A stretch of DNA of 64,000 nt, taken from Paenibacillus sp. FSL H8-0548 (lineage in GTDB: Bacteria > Bacillota > Bacilli > Paenibacillales > Paenibacillaceae). Of this stretch, positions 9,692-18,702 are shown piece after piece (the first letter of the stretch is position 1; each line of letters starts with the position of its first letter). A program made the translations under genes and the position numbers. The DNA lies in NCBI RefSeq assembly GCF_038630985.1, contig NZ_CP152049.1, positions 5,972,501-6,036,500 of the forward strand, written 5' to 3'. The notes beneath the pieces are model-generated. The model was not told the DNA's origin and did not search any database. It worked only from the letters and a program-made list of their open reading frames with translations.

Positions 9692-10573
9692 ATGCTGACC
9701 GTACAACAGGTATCCAAACGCTTCGGAAGCTTCAGCGCGCTGGAGCAGATTAATCTTGAATTTGAAAATGGCGTATACGGCCTGCTTGCCCCTAATGGCG
9801 CTGGCAAAACAACGCTGATCAAAATGCTAGCCACTCTTCTTCATCCAAGTGAAGGCGAAATTTTGTACAACGGTGAAAACATTATCAAGCTGGATGAGCG
9901 CTACCGCGAGCAGCTCGGATATCTCCCACAGCAGTTCGGCTACTACAAAAATTACAGCCCTCGCAAATACCTGCTCTATCTCGCTGCCCTCAAGGGCATC
10001 AAAGCCGCAATCGCCAAGCCGAAAATCGTGGAGCTGCTGAAGCTTGTTGCCTTGGAAGAGGTTATGGATAAGAAAATGAAAAAGTTTTCTGGCGGCATGA
10101 TTCAACGTGTCGGTATTGCACAGGCGATGCTGAATGATCCGCGAGTGCTTATTCTTGATGAGCCTACCGCCGGGCTTGATCCGAAGGAGCGCGTCCGCTT
10201 CCGCAATATGCTGACGGCGCTGGCACGCAATCGAATCGTAATTTTGTCCACGCATATCGTATCCGATGTCGAATCAATTGCCAATGAAATTATAATGATC
10301 AAGGATCGGCGGGTGCTGCACAAGGATTCCATCGAGAAGCTGTGCGGTCTTATCGAGGGTATGGTATTTGAGACTACCATAGACTACGAGGCTGTGGAAG
10401 CTTTCCGTCGCTCGTATCTCTCGCTTTCCGAGAAGCAGGAGTCCGGACGATTACTGATTCGATTCATTAGCTCAGGACTGCCCCAGCCTGATTGGAAAGC
10501 GGCAGCGCCAAATCTAGAGGACGTATTTATTTACATTTATCAGGATGAGGCACAGACGGGTGAGCCAGTATGA
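9692..10573 (+). CDS. ABC transporter ATP-binding protein
   Basis: A 293-aa single-domain ABC ATPase of the ABC-2 (drug/lantibiotic-type) exporter group. Walker A is APNGAGKTT (33-41, with Ala where Gly is usual), Q-loop YLPQQFGYY near 78-85, signature FSGGM at 132-136, Walker B VLILDEP at 152-158 and the switch histidine H188 in LSTHIV. A C-terminal tail of about 90 residues follows, as in exporter ATPases. The stop overlaps the next permease start by 4 bp, indicating translational coupling. It probably energises the two following permeases; the substrate is unknown. Confidence 0.92.
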   Translation: MLTVQQVSKRFGSFSALEQINLEFENGVYGLLAPNGAGKTTLIKMLATLLHPSEGEILYNGENIIKLDERYREQLGYLPQQFGYYKNYSPRKYLLYLAALKGIKAAIAKPKIVELLKLVALEEVMDKKMKKFSGGMIQRVGIAQAMLNDPRVLILDEPTAGLDPKERVRFRNMLTALARNRIVILSTHIVSDVESIANEIIMIKDRRVLHKDSIEKLCGLIEGMVFETTIDYEAVEAFRRSYLSLSEKQESGRLLIRFISSGLPQPDWKAAAPNLEDVFIYIYQDEAQTGEPV

Positions 10574-11859
10574 GCTGGAAGGTTCGGGCTTATGAGCTTA
10601 GAAAGGCGCTGCTGTCACCGGTTATTCTATCACTGCTGACACTGTTTGCCGCCTATAACTTGTTTCTCATTGCCGAGCAAGCCCCTTTGAGGGATGAAAT
10701 GCGCATACTGAACAGGCTCGTCGACCAATTTGGTTGGAAGATTAGCGACGAGATGCAAGGAGACTATGAAAAATACTATTTGACCCGACTGGACGAAATG
10801 AACAAGCTGACAGACAAGCGTTCAGCCCGTACCTATGAGATGCCTGGCGATTTCTTTCAGTATGACAATTATAAAATGTACGTGATCGATCAGCCAGATC
10901 TATACAGCAGCAAAGAACTTGCCATGTTCAATGAGCTGCGTGTCATTCAAAATTATGATTATCTGATGCAAAATATTGATGAAACCTATGCTGGGCTTAA
11001 TATGAAGCAGCTTGCGGAGAGTGAGATAGCAAAGTATGGCCTAAGCGGACAGGCGGCCGATACGGTCAAGCAGCAGTATGTCCTAATTGACGAGCGGCTT
11101 CAACAGCTTATTGCTAATGAAGAGCACAAAAGTCTTTTTTTCATCGGTAAGGAGTACAATACACATGCCATGCTCTTCAAGACGCTCATTCGAACCCTCG
11201 TGCTCCAGCTTATGATTCTAATCGTGCTGATGAGCAGCAGTATAAGCAATTACGAGTTTGAGAAAGGCACCCACCTGCTGCATTACAGCACGAAGCGAGG
11301 ACGAAGGCTGCAAACAGACAAGCTGCTTGCAGCCCTTGCGGCAGGAACGAGCGTTACGATCGTTTTATCCGGTATTACGCTGTCCGCTTATTTCCTGCTA
11401 TTTAGCTACGATGGACTTTGGCTGGTGCCGATAAGCAGCTTCTTTAATTGGGGATTTGGCATGCCTCAGCCTTACATATCATGGCACAGCATGTCGTTTG
11501 TCGGCTATCTAACCTGTGCTATAGCGCTCGTCTATATACTGCAGCTTATTTATACCGCTATTTCCTTTGCGATATCCGCTTATGTACGCAACAGCTATTT
11601 CGTATTTGGATGCTTCGCCATCCTATTTGGCACTATTCTTCTTATGACTAACCTCGTGCCAAAAGATTGGAAGCTCATATTATTTACAGGCTTTACGCCA
11701 TTTCATCTCGCACTGAACCCAAATATGTGGTTTATGGCTAACAGCGCTTTCTCAAGCTTTCCTAATTATGAATGGATAACGGCTGGTTCTTGGTCCGTGC
11801 TGCTCTTGCTCCTTTGCGTCCATGGCCTGCGGAAATTCAAACGTCAAAATATAAATTAG
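10570..11859 (+). CDS. ABC-2-type transporter permease, first subunit
   Basis: A 429-aa membrane protein. One hydrophobic helix near residues 14-33 is followed by a long helical extracytoplasmic segment of about 170 residues, then about five more hydrophobic segments. This layout matches ABC-2 permeases with a large loop between helices 1 and 2. The start ATG overlaps the ATPase stop. The next gene has the same layout but little visible sequence identity, so the two likely form a heterodimer. Confidence 0.82.
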   Translation: MSWKVRAYELRKALLSPVILSLLTLFAAYNLFLIAEQAPLRDEMRILNRLVDQFGWKISDEMQGDYEKYYLTRLDEMNKLTDKRSARTYEMPGDFFQYDNYKMYVIDQPDLYSSKELAMFNELRVIQNYDYLMQNIDETYAGLNMKQLAESEIAKYGLSGQAADTVKQQYVLIDERLQQLIANEEHKSLFFIGKEYNTHAMLFKTLIRTLVLQLMILIVLMSSSISNYEFEKGTHLLHYSTKRGRRLQTDKLLAALAAGTSVTIVLSGITLSAYFLLFSYDGLWLVPISSFFNWGFGMPQPYISWHSMSFVGYLTCAIALVYILQLIYTAISFAISAYVRNSYFVFGCFAILFGTILLMTNLVPKDWKLILFTGFTPFHLALNPNMWFMANSAFSSFPNYEWITAGSWSVLLLLLCVHGLRKFKRQNIN

Positions 11860-11873
11860 AAGGAGGCGATGAT

Positions 11874-13013
11874 ATGAGCATTGTGCTGCATGAAATAAAG
11901 AAGCTGTTTGGACTGAGAATGGTTGTGCTGCTGCTTGCCTTCAACGTCGTTTTTTACTTTTTATTTATCCAGTTTTACTTTCAATATTTCCCTAACGGCA
12001 GGCCAGACCTTGATCTCCACAATATTAGCATCGAGATGAAAAATAATTACGGCACTCATATGGATGATACTGAATATGATCATTTTCTCCAGAACTATGC
12101 CAATACAATTGAAGAAACCGAACAATTCATGCAGTCAAACCCACAGTTCATCGCTGCTAGAATTTCAACCTATGATGCCTTTCGCAGTGCGGACTATGAA
12201 CAGTTGAAGAAGCTTAAAAGCTACGTCATGTTTGAGCTCAGCAATGGCCTCTTTTGGAAGGCACAAGCGTACAGCTATTTAATAGAACGCAAAGAAAATA
12301 GTGAGACGAGATGGATTTATGGGGCAAATGGACATACTCCGAAGCAGCAGCACAGAATTGATGAGCTTCTAGCCAGCGGCGAGAGCGACTCTGTTTTTAC
12401 GTTTGTCGTCTTTAATAATTACAAAACCTTAATCAACTATATGACCGTTCTTATCGGGCTGAGCATCTTATTTATCATTTCGCCGCTCTTCTTAAAGGAC
12501 AAGCACAGCAGAGTCATTCATCTGCAATATACGACACGTATCGGACGAGCCTTATTCCGTAAAAAGCTGATCGCTGCCCTCCTATCCTCACTCATCATCA
12601 TTACGGTTCAGCTCGGCACCTTCTTTCTGCTATACAGCCGACTAGGAACAGGGATATTTCTAGATTCCGGCATCAGCTCGATATTTAATGACAGCTACTT
12701 TTGGTATAACCTCACCTTTGGTCAATTTATCGCCTTGTCTATCGCTGCTATGTACTTGTTCGGTCTGATCACGGCTTTGGCTGCTGCATGGATTTCAAGC
12801 TTGGCTGGCAGCTTCATAACGATCATCGGACTTCAGATTCCGTATGCCTTCCTTGTGCTTGGCATGCTGCCCGTTGCACTCGTCAGCAGACTTGCTGATC
12901 TCTATTATGCTCAGTATGTGCAGCCGCTCGCTTATTTGCTGCTTATCTCGGGCGTAGTTCTGCTGCTTGCCCTTCGCTGGCGAAGAGAGCGACGAGCGGA
13001 CCTGCTGGTATAG
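11874..13013 (+). CDS. ABC-2-type transporter permease, second subunit
   Basis: A 379-aa membrane protein beginning MSIVLHEIKKLFGLR, then a hydrophobic helix, an extracytoplasmic segment to about residue 180, and several membrane helices. The ATG at 11874 is chosen because AAGGAGG ends 8 bases upstream; the frame stays open further upstream inside the previous gene. The loop KDKHSRVIHLQYTTRIGR recalls EKGTHLLHYSTKRGRR in the preceding permease, evidence of distant paralogy. Last gene of the sigma factor operon. Confidence 0.83.
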   Translation: MSIVLHEIKKLFGLRMVVLLLAFNVVFYFLFIQFYFQYFPNGRPDLDLHNISIEMKNNYGTHMDDTEYDHFLQNYANTIEETEQFMQSNPQFIAARISTYDAFRSADYEQLKKLKSYVMFELSNGLFWKAQAYSYLIERKENSETRWIYGANGHTPKQQHRIDELLASGESDSVFTFVVFNNYKTLINYMTVLIGLSILFIISPLFLKDKHSRVIHLQYTTRIGRALFRKKLIAALLSSLIIITVQLGTFFLLYSRLGTGIFLDSGISSIFNDSYFWYNLTFGQFIALSIAAMYLFGLITALAAAWISSLAGSFITIIGLQIPYAFLVLGMLPVALVSRLADLYYAQYVQPLAYLLLISGVVLLLALRWRRERRADLLV

Positions 13014-13071
13014 CGATGGAATGTATCAAAAAAGAAGCACGCTGGGCAATAGCCTAACTCCGGTTCAAAAT

Positions 13072-13112
13072 AGCAAAAAAACTCATCTGCAATTCATTAT
13101 TGCAAATGAGTT
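13072..13112 (-). terminator. Rho-independent terminator after the UvrA-like gene
   Basis: AACTCATTTGCAA and TTGCAGATGAGTT (minus-strand sense) pair around a 7-base loop, followed by T7. It lies beyond the palindromic element that adjoins the end of the UvrA-like gene. On the plus strand no T run follows, so it is a weaker stop for the sigma factor operon. Confidence 0.8.
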
Positions 13113-13142
13113 ATCTTCACTGTCTGACATGTATATTAGTTG

Positions 13143-13344
13143 AACTATATAACTTGAACTTAAAAAAATGAAGATTTAGCGAAGCGAGAAGATCGTTTCT
13201 CTAGAAACGAAGTGTTCGCCTTTGCAGCCATATTCTTACCTTTAAATGTCTTAGGAAATCAAAGAATCTGGCTGCAACAGCGATCGTAAGAATGATCTTC
13301 TCGCGCAGCGACCAAAACGCAAATGTTTAAATTCAATTATTTAG
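13143..13344. repeat. Palindromic interspersed element, copy A (about 202 bp)
   Basis: About 90% identical by eye to 54367-54567 and in the same orientation. The whole unit folds back on itself. The outer arms are TTGAACTTAAA and TTTAAATTCAA; inside are GCGAGAAGATCGTTTCT against AGAATGATCTTCTCGC, and an inner pair TTGCAGCC-TATTCTT against AAAGAATCTGGCTGCAA. It has no coding capacity. Its right end covers the last three codons and stop of the UvrA-like gene at 13333. Size and terminal inverted repeats suggest a non-autonomous transposable element (MITE-like) or a repeated structured RNA. Confidence 0.85.
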
Positions 13345-16300
13345 CACAAGGAATTGGTAAATCGCCATCATTTCTTGTTTGTTCAACTCACGGATCCGAT
13401 TGAAAATTGGAATATCTGCTACAGCCTCAATAGTTAAGCTTTCAGCAACAACATCACTTACTTTGCCAGTTAGCCATCTTTGCACATCTATGCCTTCGAC
13501 GATTTCCTTACGCCCTTCATCGTTGATGCCACTTGCATAACATCTAACACATGGTACCGATAATTTGTATACACCATCATGGAGTCCATCTTCTGAAATT
13601 ACTTTCTTTCCTTTACAGAACGGACATGGATGGCTTGCTTTAACCTTATTAATTAAGGTGACGATTTTTTTGTAACCAAACGCTTCATAGACATAGGTCA
13701 GTTTTTTGTATTTTCCATTCGTAAAATACTTATCAATGATCGTTTCTCTCGTCTCGTTGATATTGCCAAAATCACAGATAGAGATCCGATTATTAATGCT
13801 GATCGATTCGATACTGCTGCTAATGCTGCCCCAGAATGGCAGGGCATTTTGCAATACCATTTCATAGTGCGCAAAGCTTGCCAGCTCTAGTTCCAGCATT
13901 TTCAGCGCGACTTGTGTTTCCCGAGGCAATAAAGAGACATCTTCGGTCAAAACCATGTCGCCGCCGACAATGGCTTTCAATTTTTCTAGTTCCTGCAGCT
14001 TCCCTACCGTTTTCATGACTTCATCAATTGGCTGCTGAATAATCTCACGAATATCCGTATCGCCAAATTTCAGCTTTTTATGATGCTTTAGTACGGTTCC
14101 TTGACAGATTGGACAGATAATCATTTCTTTGGATTCTTTTATCTGCTCTTTAATCATCGATTTCGATACAAACATATACATCCCAATGATGTGATTAAAG
14201 CCTTCCCAAATCCTCGTTGCTTTGGCTGCTTTATCATAAAATGACTTTTCCCAATAGCCGTATAAAAAAGTATGCTTTTCTGCCTCTGTCATCTCGTTAT
14301 AGCTTTTGCTTAAATCCTGACCAAGCTCATTCTTAATCTCATCAAAGATGAATTGTATTCTTGAGAATTGATAGAATTTTAGAACCTCCATTACATCAGG
14401 ATGCAGTTGGCCATCCCAGAATGGTACGGTTTTGTCCTGAACAACAATATCAAAATCAAATTTCCCAATCACTCGTCGGCCCGAGCAGCATGGACAATGA
14501 TTGTCTTGTCTATAAAAATCGAAGCTATTTGTATCTTTATTCGTTGGATGTGCCGTCACAATATGATTGATCAAGCCGCCAATTTCATAGAGAAAAGTAT
14601 ATTGACTATACAAGTGCCGTTCCAGATCAATCGCGATGACGGGTGCAATTTTGTCCGATTCGTATTCGCCATAAATCAGACGGGCCATTGATGACAAGCT
14701 TTTTAATATGCCGCCCTTATAGATGTTTTCTGCATTTTTAAAATAGTCGATCTGATTTTCTTTTAAATAGGTGATCCCATTTTGCTGCTGGAGCGTTGAA
14801 GAAATTTGCAATGGAGCAGTGCTATCCGAACCGTTTTGCTCGCGATAATAATCATCATGACTGACAACCTCAAGATGCTCCACAGGTGCAGACTGTCTTT
14901 CACCAAAATCAACGATAAAATCAGAGCTTTCCAGCATATACGAATGATGTTCAATCGTTATGATGGAGACAGATTCATCCTGCAAAATGCCCCTAATACT
15001 ATCAATAAATTGATTTAATATGTTTTGTGATAAACCTTTTGAAGGCTCGTCAAAAATAAAAAGCGTATGTGGGCTTCTTGAGCCCGCAAACAGCTCAGAA
15101 ACTAAATGAACACATTGAAATTCACCCGTTGATAGGGATTGCGTTTTTCTTTCCAACGTCAAATAACCAAGTCCGAGCTTGATCAATAAGCTTAAGCGTC
15201 TATGAGCGATGTCTTCATTGGGCAGTTCATCAATAATATCTTCAATCGAGCGCTGAAAAATATCATCAATATCTTCGCTGTATTTTGTGAGCTTCTTTTT
15301 AATATCAAGAAAAGTCGCAACGGTTGACCGACTGGTAATCGATTGGTTTCGATCTTGCCCAACCACTACCAGTTTATCTTTGGGATATCGCTTCAGAAAG
15401 TCTTTCGCTATACACTCATTAACAAGTGTAGATTTACCACAGCCAGATTCACCCGTAAAAGTTACAACTCTATTTTTAGGAATCTGAATTTCAGCCATTT
15501 GAATATTACGACAATAAAGATCATGAAATTGATAGAATTGTGTTGCTGCTGCCTGGTTTCGTTCCCCATAGATTGGTTTTGGACGAGGTGATTCTTCAAC
15601 AATTTTCCCGCCGTATTTACCACTGCCAGGACCAAAGAACAAGTGCTTGCCTGCTGTGTCGAGCACCGTGTCGGAATGGTCAATGAGCCAAATTTGATTC
15701 TTATACCCCAATTGTTTAATCTCTGCTAAAATTTTCAATAGTGTTTGGTGATCAAGGCCCACGGAGATTTCATCAATAATAATAACCGTATTCTCACTTG
15801 TTGCCATAAATTCTGCCAAGTAGAGCCTTGTTACTTCTCCGCCTGACAATGTACCCATAATGCGATTTAATGTTAAATAACCAATATTCATATTCATTAT
15901 ATTTTTCAGAATTTTTTGTTTACCTTCACTGATCTTTAAAACCTCTGCTAGTGAAAAAATAGTTTCAACGCTTAAATCGTTGATATCGGAAATATGATGT
16001 GGTTGATCAAATAATTCGATTTTATATTGTTCAACCTCTTGGTTATAGCGCTTCCCCTTACACTTTTTACATTCGATATTTTTAGTCGTTCCACGACCTT
16101 TACAGTCTGGACACCAGCCTAATTCATTATTAAATGAAAAAACTTCTGGAGAAAGATTATATTTTTCAGCAAGAGCAACACGAATCTCTGTAAACACGCC
16201 AGTGTGTGTGCCAATGGTTGAACGTGGATTTGAAGAAATAGACGATCTGCCTAGAAAAAGCACAAGCGGCATTTCTTTCATCTTGATCGCACTGAAATTG

Positions 16301-16503
16301 GTTTCCATAATATTAGGAAATAAATACTGATATTCAGCCTTCGGCAATAAGGAAACGAGACGTTTCTTGGATTCTTCTCCAATAGTTTGACTAAAGGTTG
16401 TTTTTCCAGAACCAGACAAACCCGCAATGCCTAACGATTGATCTGCCGGCAGTACAGCATCTAATTTGTTAATATTGTTCGCAATTAATTGATCTATTTT
16501 CAA
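13333..16503 (-). CDS. UvrA-family ABC ATPase of unusual domain order
   Basis: A 1056-aa cytoplasmic protein with a TTG start (AGAGG 8 bases upstream). ABC unit 1: Walker A GLSGSGKTT (28-36), zinc cysteines CPDC (131-134) and CKKC (145-148), signature LSGGE (219-223), Walker B IIIDE (241-245). ABC unit 2 is compact and lacks a zinc finger: Walker A GESGCGKST (351-359), degenerate signature LSTGE (457-461), Walker B LFIFDEP (481-487). After about residue 570 come some 480 residues without Walker motifs but with CPCC (670-673), CPIC (797-800), CPFC (960-963) and CVRC (985-988), plus text resembling UvrA's DNA-contacting signature and insertion regions. Canonical UvrA is about 950 aa with zinc fingers inside each ABC half. 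UvrA-like proteins are known in DNA repair and in resistance to DNA-binding antibiotics (DrrC type). Third gene of an ArsR-SRPBCC operon. Confidence 0.85.
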   Translation of the reverse strand: MKIDQLIANNINKLDAVLPADQSLGIAGLSGSGKTTFSQTIGEESKKRLVSLLPKAEYQYLFPNIMETNFSAIKMKEMPLVLFLGRSSISSNPRSTIGTHTGVFTEIRVALAEKYNLSPEVFSFNNELGWCPDCKGRGTTKNIECKKCKGKRYNQEVEQYKIELFDQPHHISDINDLSVETIFSLAEVLKISEGKQKILKNIMNMNIGYLTLNRIMGTLSGGEVTRLYLAEFMATSENTVIIIDEISVGLDHQTLLKILAEIKQLGYKNQIWLIDHSDTVLDTAGKHLFFGPGSGKYGGKIVEESPRPKPIYGERNQAAATQFYQFHDLYCRNIQMAEIQIPKNRVVTFTGESGCGKSTLVNECIAKDFLKRYPKDKLVVVGQDRNQSITSRSTVATFLDIKKKLTKYSEDIDDIFQRSIEDIIDELPNEDIAHRRLSLLIKLGLGYLTLERKTQSLSTGEFQCVHLVSELFAGSRSPHTLFIFDEPSKGLSQNILNQFIDSIRGILQDESVSIITIEHHSYMLESSDFIVDFGERQSAPVEHLEVVSHDDYYREQNGSDSTAPLQISSTLQQQNGITYLKENQIDYFKNAENIYKGGILKSLSSMARLIYGEYESDKIAPVIAIDLERHLYSQYTFLYEIGGLINHIVTAHPTNKDTNSFDFYRQDNHCPCCSGRRVIGKFDFDIVVQDKTVPFWDGQLHPDVMEVLKFYQFSRIQFIFDEIKNELGQDLSKSYNEMTEAEKHTFLYGYWEKSFYDKAAKATRIWEGFNHIIGMYMFVSKSMIKEQIKESKEMIICPICQGTVLKHHKKLKFGDTDIREIIQQPIDEVMKTVGKLQELEKLKAIVGGDMVLTEDVSLLPRETQVALKMLELELASFAHYEMVLQNALPFWGSISSSIESISINNRISICDFGNINETRETIIDKYFTNGKYKKLTYVYEAFGYKKIVTLINKVKASHPCPFCKGKKVISEDGLHDGVYKLSVPCVRCYASGINDEGRKEIVEGIDVQRWLTGKVSDVVAESLTIEAVADIPIFNRIRELNKQEMMAIYQFLVLNN

Positions 16504-16542
16504 GGTGAAAACCTCTCATTCTAGAAGAAATCATTTTCACAA

Positions 16543-16953
16543 TTATGCTAATACCTTTTCGAGCTGATCGCCCATATGCTTCCAAGCAGATTTAGCTCCC
16601 TCAATGGCTCCCTGACGGGCTTTTGTTTCTTCGCTAAATCCAGTTTGATCGAGATGTAGATGGGTCGTTCCATCTGAACCTTTTTTCAAAGTCCATGTAA
16701 TCGTAGTGCTTTCTCCGGCACTTAACCAAGTGTAAGATAATGTATGAGGCTCGTCCACTTTGAGCACCTCGCAATCTACAATTCCATTCCACCATTCGGA
16801 GGGCTCTGCTCGAAACTGAAATTTATGTCCAACGACTGGTTTAAAATCATTATCCCAGATCCATTTCGCAAGAGTATCCGAATCAGTTAACGCGTTCCAT
16901 ACCTGCTCGATTGAGCTTGTGAATTGATAATCTAATGATACATCTGGTTTCAT
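16543..16953 (-). CDS. SRPBCC / AHSA1-like protein
   Basis: A 136-aa protein of the START-like, ligand-cavity fold. Seen: an N-terminal FTSSIEQVWNALTDSDTLAKWIWD, the middle strand LSYTWLSAGESTTITWTLKK and the closing helix GAKSAWKHMGDQLEKVL, typical of the activator-of-Hsp90-ATPase-like (AHSA1) group. GGAGG lies 7 bases before the ATG. Its start overlaps the end of the upstream ArsR gene by 4 bp, a pairing common in Firmicutes. It may bind a small hydrophobic ligand; none can be named. Confidence 0.88.
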   Translation of the reverse strand: MKPDVSLDYQFTSSIEQVWNALTDSDTLAKWIWDNDFKPVVGHKFQFRAEPSEWWNGIVDCEVLKVDEPHTLSYTWLSAGESTTITWTLKKGSDGTTHLHLDQTGFSEETKARQGAIEGAKSAWKHMGDQLEKVLA

Positions 16954-17276
16954 TTTTTTTCCTCCAATAATTGATTTAATTTAATCATTCTTTGTTTCCA
17001 GAAGACTTCGTAAAAAGATACCCAATCTTGAATTTCTTGGAGCGGAGCGGCATTTAACCGATATCTCGTTTCTCTGCCAGCTTTTCGAGCAATTACGAGG
17101 CCAGATTCTTTAAGGATAGCCAAATGCTTAGAAACTGCTGTACGACCCATTTGAAAATGAACCGTTATCTCATATAAGGGTAGTTCTTCAACATCTGCCA
17201 GCATTTGAAGTATTTTTCGCCTTGTTGGATCGGCAACAGCGTCATAAACATCCCTGATTTGACTATTTTCGTTCAA
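16950..17276 (-). CDS. ArsR-family transcriptional regulator
   Basis: A 108-aa winged-helix repressor. The N-terminal helix IRDVYDAVADPTRRKILQML and recognition region MGRTAVSKHLAILKESGLV are characteristic, followed by the wing AGRETRYRLN. The metal-binding ELCVCDL motif of metal-sensing members is absent, so it is probably not a metal sensor. I prefer the TTG at 17276, with AAGGTGG 8 bases upstream; an ATG at 17321 has no ribosome binding site. A promoter and a long dyad lie immediately upstream (17336-17389), so autoregulation is likely. It probably controls its own gene, the SRPBCC gene and the UvrA-like gene. Confidence 0.9.
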   Translation of the reverse strand: MNENSQIRDVYDAVADPTRRKILQMLADVEELPLYEITVHFQMGRTAVSKHLAILKESGLVIARKAGRETRYRLNAAPLQEIQDWVSFYEVFWKQRMIKLNQLLEEKK

Positions 17277-17335
17277 AACCACCCCCACCTTTTCATCATT
17301 ATTTCCTGTAATGTCACCCATTAAACTTCATATTA

Positions 17336-17389
17336 ACATAATAGGACACCTTTTGTTGTCTCAATAATTATAAGACACCAAAAGGTGTC
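17336..17389 (-). promoter_or_regulatory. Promoter with 17-bp inverted repeat, putative ArsR operator
   Basis: GACACCTTTTGTTGTCT (17345-17361) and AGACACCAAAAGGTGTC (17373-17389) are inverted with one mismatch and an 11-bp gap. On the minus strand TTGAGA (17364-17359) and TTATGT (17341-17336) are 17 bp apart. The near arm covers part of the -35 and the spacer, as expected for a repressor site. The far arm lies inside the 3' end of the upstream GH4 gene, so the dyad may also act as that gene's hairpin. Confidence 0.65.
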
Positions 17390-18702
17390 ATGTCAAATTG
17401 CGGCAAATAGTCCTTGTGTGCGGTGAGCAATTCATTAAGCACTCGCTTCGCAATTGCTGCGGAGCCTACCAATGGATGAATGCACAACGCCTGTAGGGCC
17501 AAATTATAATCGCCATGAACAGCTGCTTCAACTGTGAGCTCCTCATAAGCCTTCACTACTTGCAGCAAACCACGTATTTGTGGTCCTGGCTGCGCAGTTA
17601 GCGCAATAGGATGTGCCCCCTGCGCATCAATGATCGCGTTAACCTCCACGCTAGCATCATCCGGCAAGCAGGCGATAATACCATTATTGCGTACATTTAC
17701 CGTTTGAATATCACCTTTATTATTATAAATAGCCGTCATGAGATTAACCGCTACCTCGGAGTAAAAAGCTCCACCGCGCTGCTCCAGCTGCGGCGGCTTA
17801 ATAGCGAGCTGAGGATCTTTGTAAAGCTCGAATAGCTCCGTCTCTAATTGCATAACGGTTTCCGCTCGCGTTCCATTGGATTGCATAGCCGTAAACTGCT
17901 CATTCAGCATCTCATCACGCAAATAATAGTAACGATGATAAGCACAAGGCAAAGCCCCTAACGATTGCAAAAACTGTTTATCCCAATCCAAATCCGGGAT
18001 GTTCTTCATCGTCATCCCGCCAGCACCTGCTGTTTCCTCAAGAAACTGTTCCGTAATATCGTTACCACTAACGATGATACGTGTTGTCCAATTCAGATGA
18101 TTAATGCCGGTCCATTCCAAATGAACCTCCGAAGCAGCAACCTGACACAGTTCTGCAATCTGATTGCGCAGTCCGATTGGCAAGTTGCATAAACCTATCG
18201 TTTTCACTCCTCCATATTTAAGCACCGCTTCGGTTACGATACCTGCTGGATTCGTAAAGTTAATAAGGAATGCATTGGGTGCAAGCTCACGAATATCTCG
18301 GCAAATATCCAGAATGACGGGTATCGTACGCAGTGCTTTGGCAAATCCGCCTGCGCCGGTTGTTTCTTGTCCAATTAGACCAAGCATCGCAGGTATACGC
18401 TCATCGAGTGATCTTGCCGCAAGCTGCCCGACACGAATTTGTGTGCTGATAAAATCAGCATCCTTAATCGCTTCTCGCCGATCCAGCGTCACTTGAATAT
18501 CTACCGTTAGCCCCGCCTTGTCGAACATTCGACGAGCAAGATCACCGATAATTCTCAGCTTTTCTACGCCTGCTTCCACATCAACTAGATAAAGCTGCTT
18601 AATCGGAAATTGATCATAATTTTTAATAAAGCCTTCCATTAGCTCAGGTGTATAAGATGAGCCGCCGCCGATTACAGCAACCTTTAAATCTTTATGTTTC
18701 AT
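17368..18702 (-). CDS. Glycoside hydrolase family 4, 6-phospho-glucosidase
   Basis: A 444-aa cytoplasmic NAD- and metal-dependent glycosidase that acts on 6-phosphorylated glycosides. Seen: Rossmann start KVAVIGGGSSYTPEL, the GH4 hallmark GQETTGAGGFAKALRTIP (111-128), NFTNPAG, and the probable metal ligands C172 in GLCNLPIG and H202 in GINHLNW. The Cys/His pair and QETTG fit the 6-phospho-beta-glucosidase branch (LicH/ChbF/CelF-like). It overlaps the upstream kinase by 4 bp. No PTS is in the window, so the kinase may provide the phosphorylated substrate. Exact sugar uncertain. Confidence 0.93.
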   Translation of the reverse strand: MKHKDLKVAVIGGGSSYTPELMEGFIKNYDQFPIKQLYLVDVEAGVEKLRIIGDLARRMFDKAGLTVDIQVTLDRREAIKDADFISTQIRVGQLAARSLDERIPAMLGLIGQETTGAGGFAKALRTIPVILDICRDIRELAPNAFLINFTNPAGIVTEAVLKYGGVKTIGLCNLPIGLRNQIAELCQVAASEVHLEWTGINHLNWTTRIIVSGNDITEQFLEETAGAGGMTMKNIPDLDWDKQFLQSLGALPCAYHRYYYLRDEMLNEQFTAMQSNGTRAETVMQLETELFELYKDPQLAIKPPQLEQRGGAFYSEVAVNLMTAIYNNKGDIQTVNVRNNGIIACLPDDASVEVNAIIDAQGAHPIALTAQPGPQIRGLLQVVKAYEELTVEAAVHGDYNLALQALCIHPLVGSAAIAKRVLNELLTAHKDYLPQFDMTPFGVL

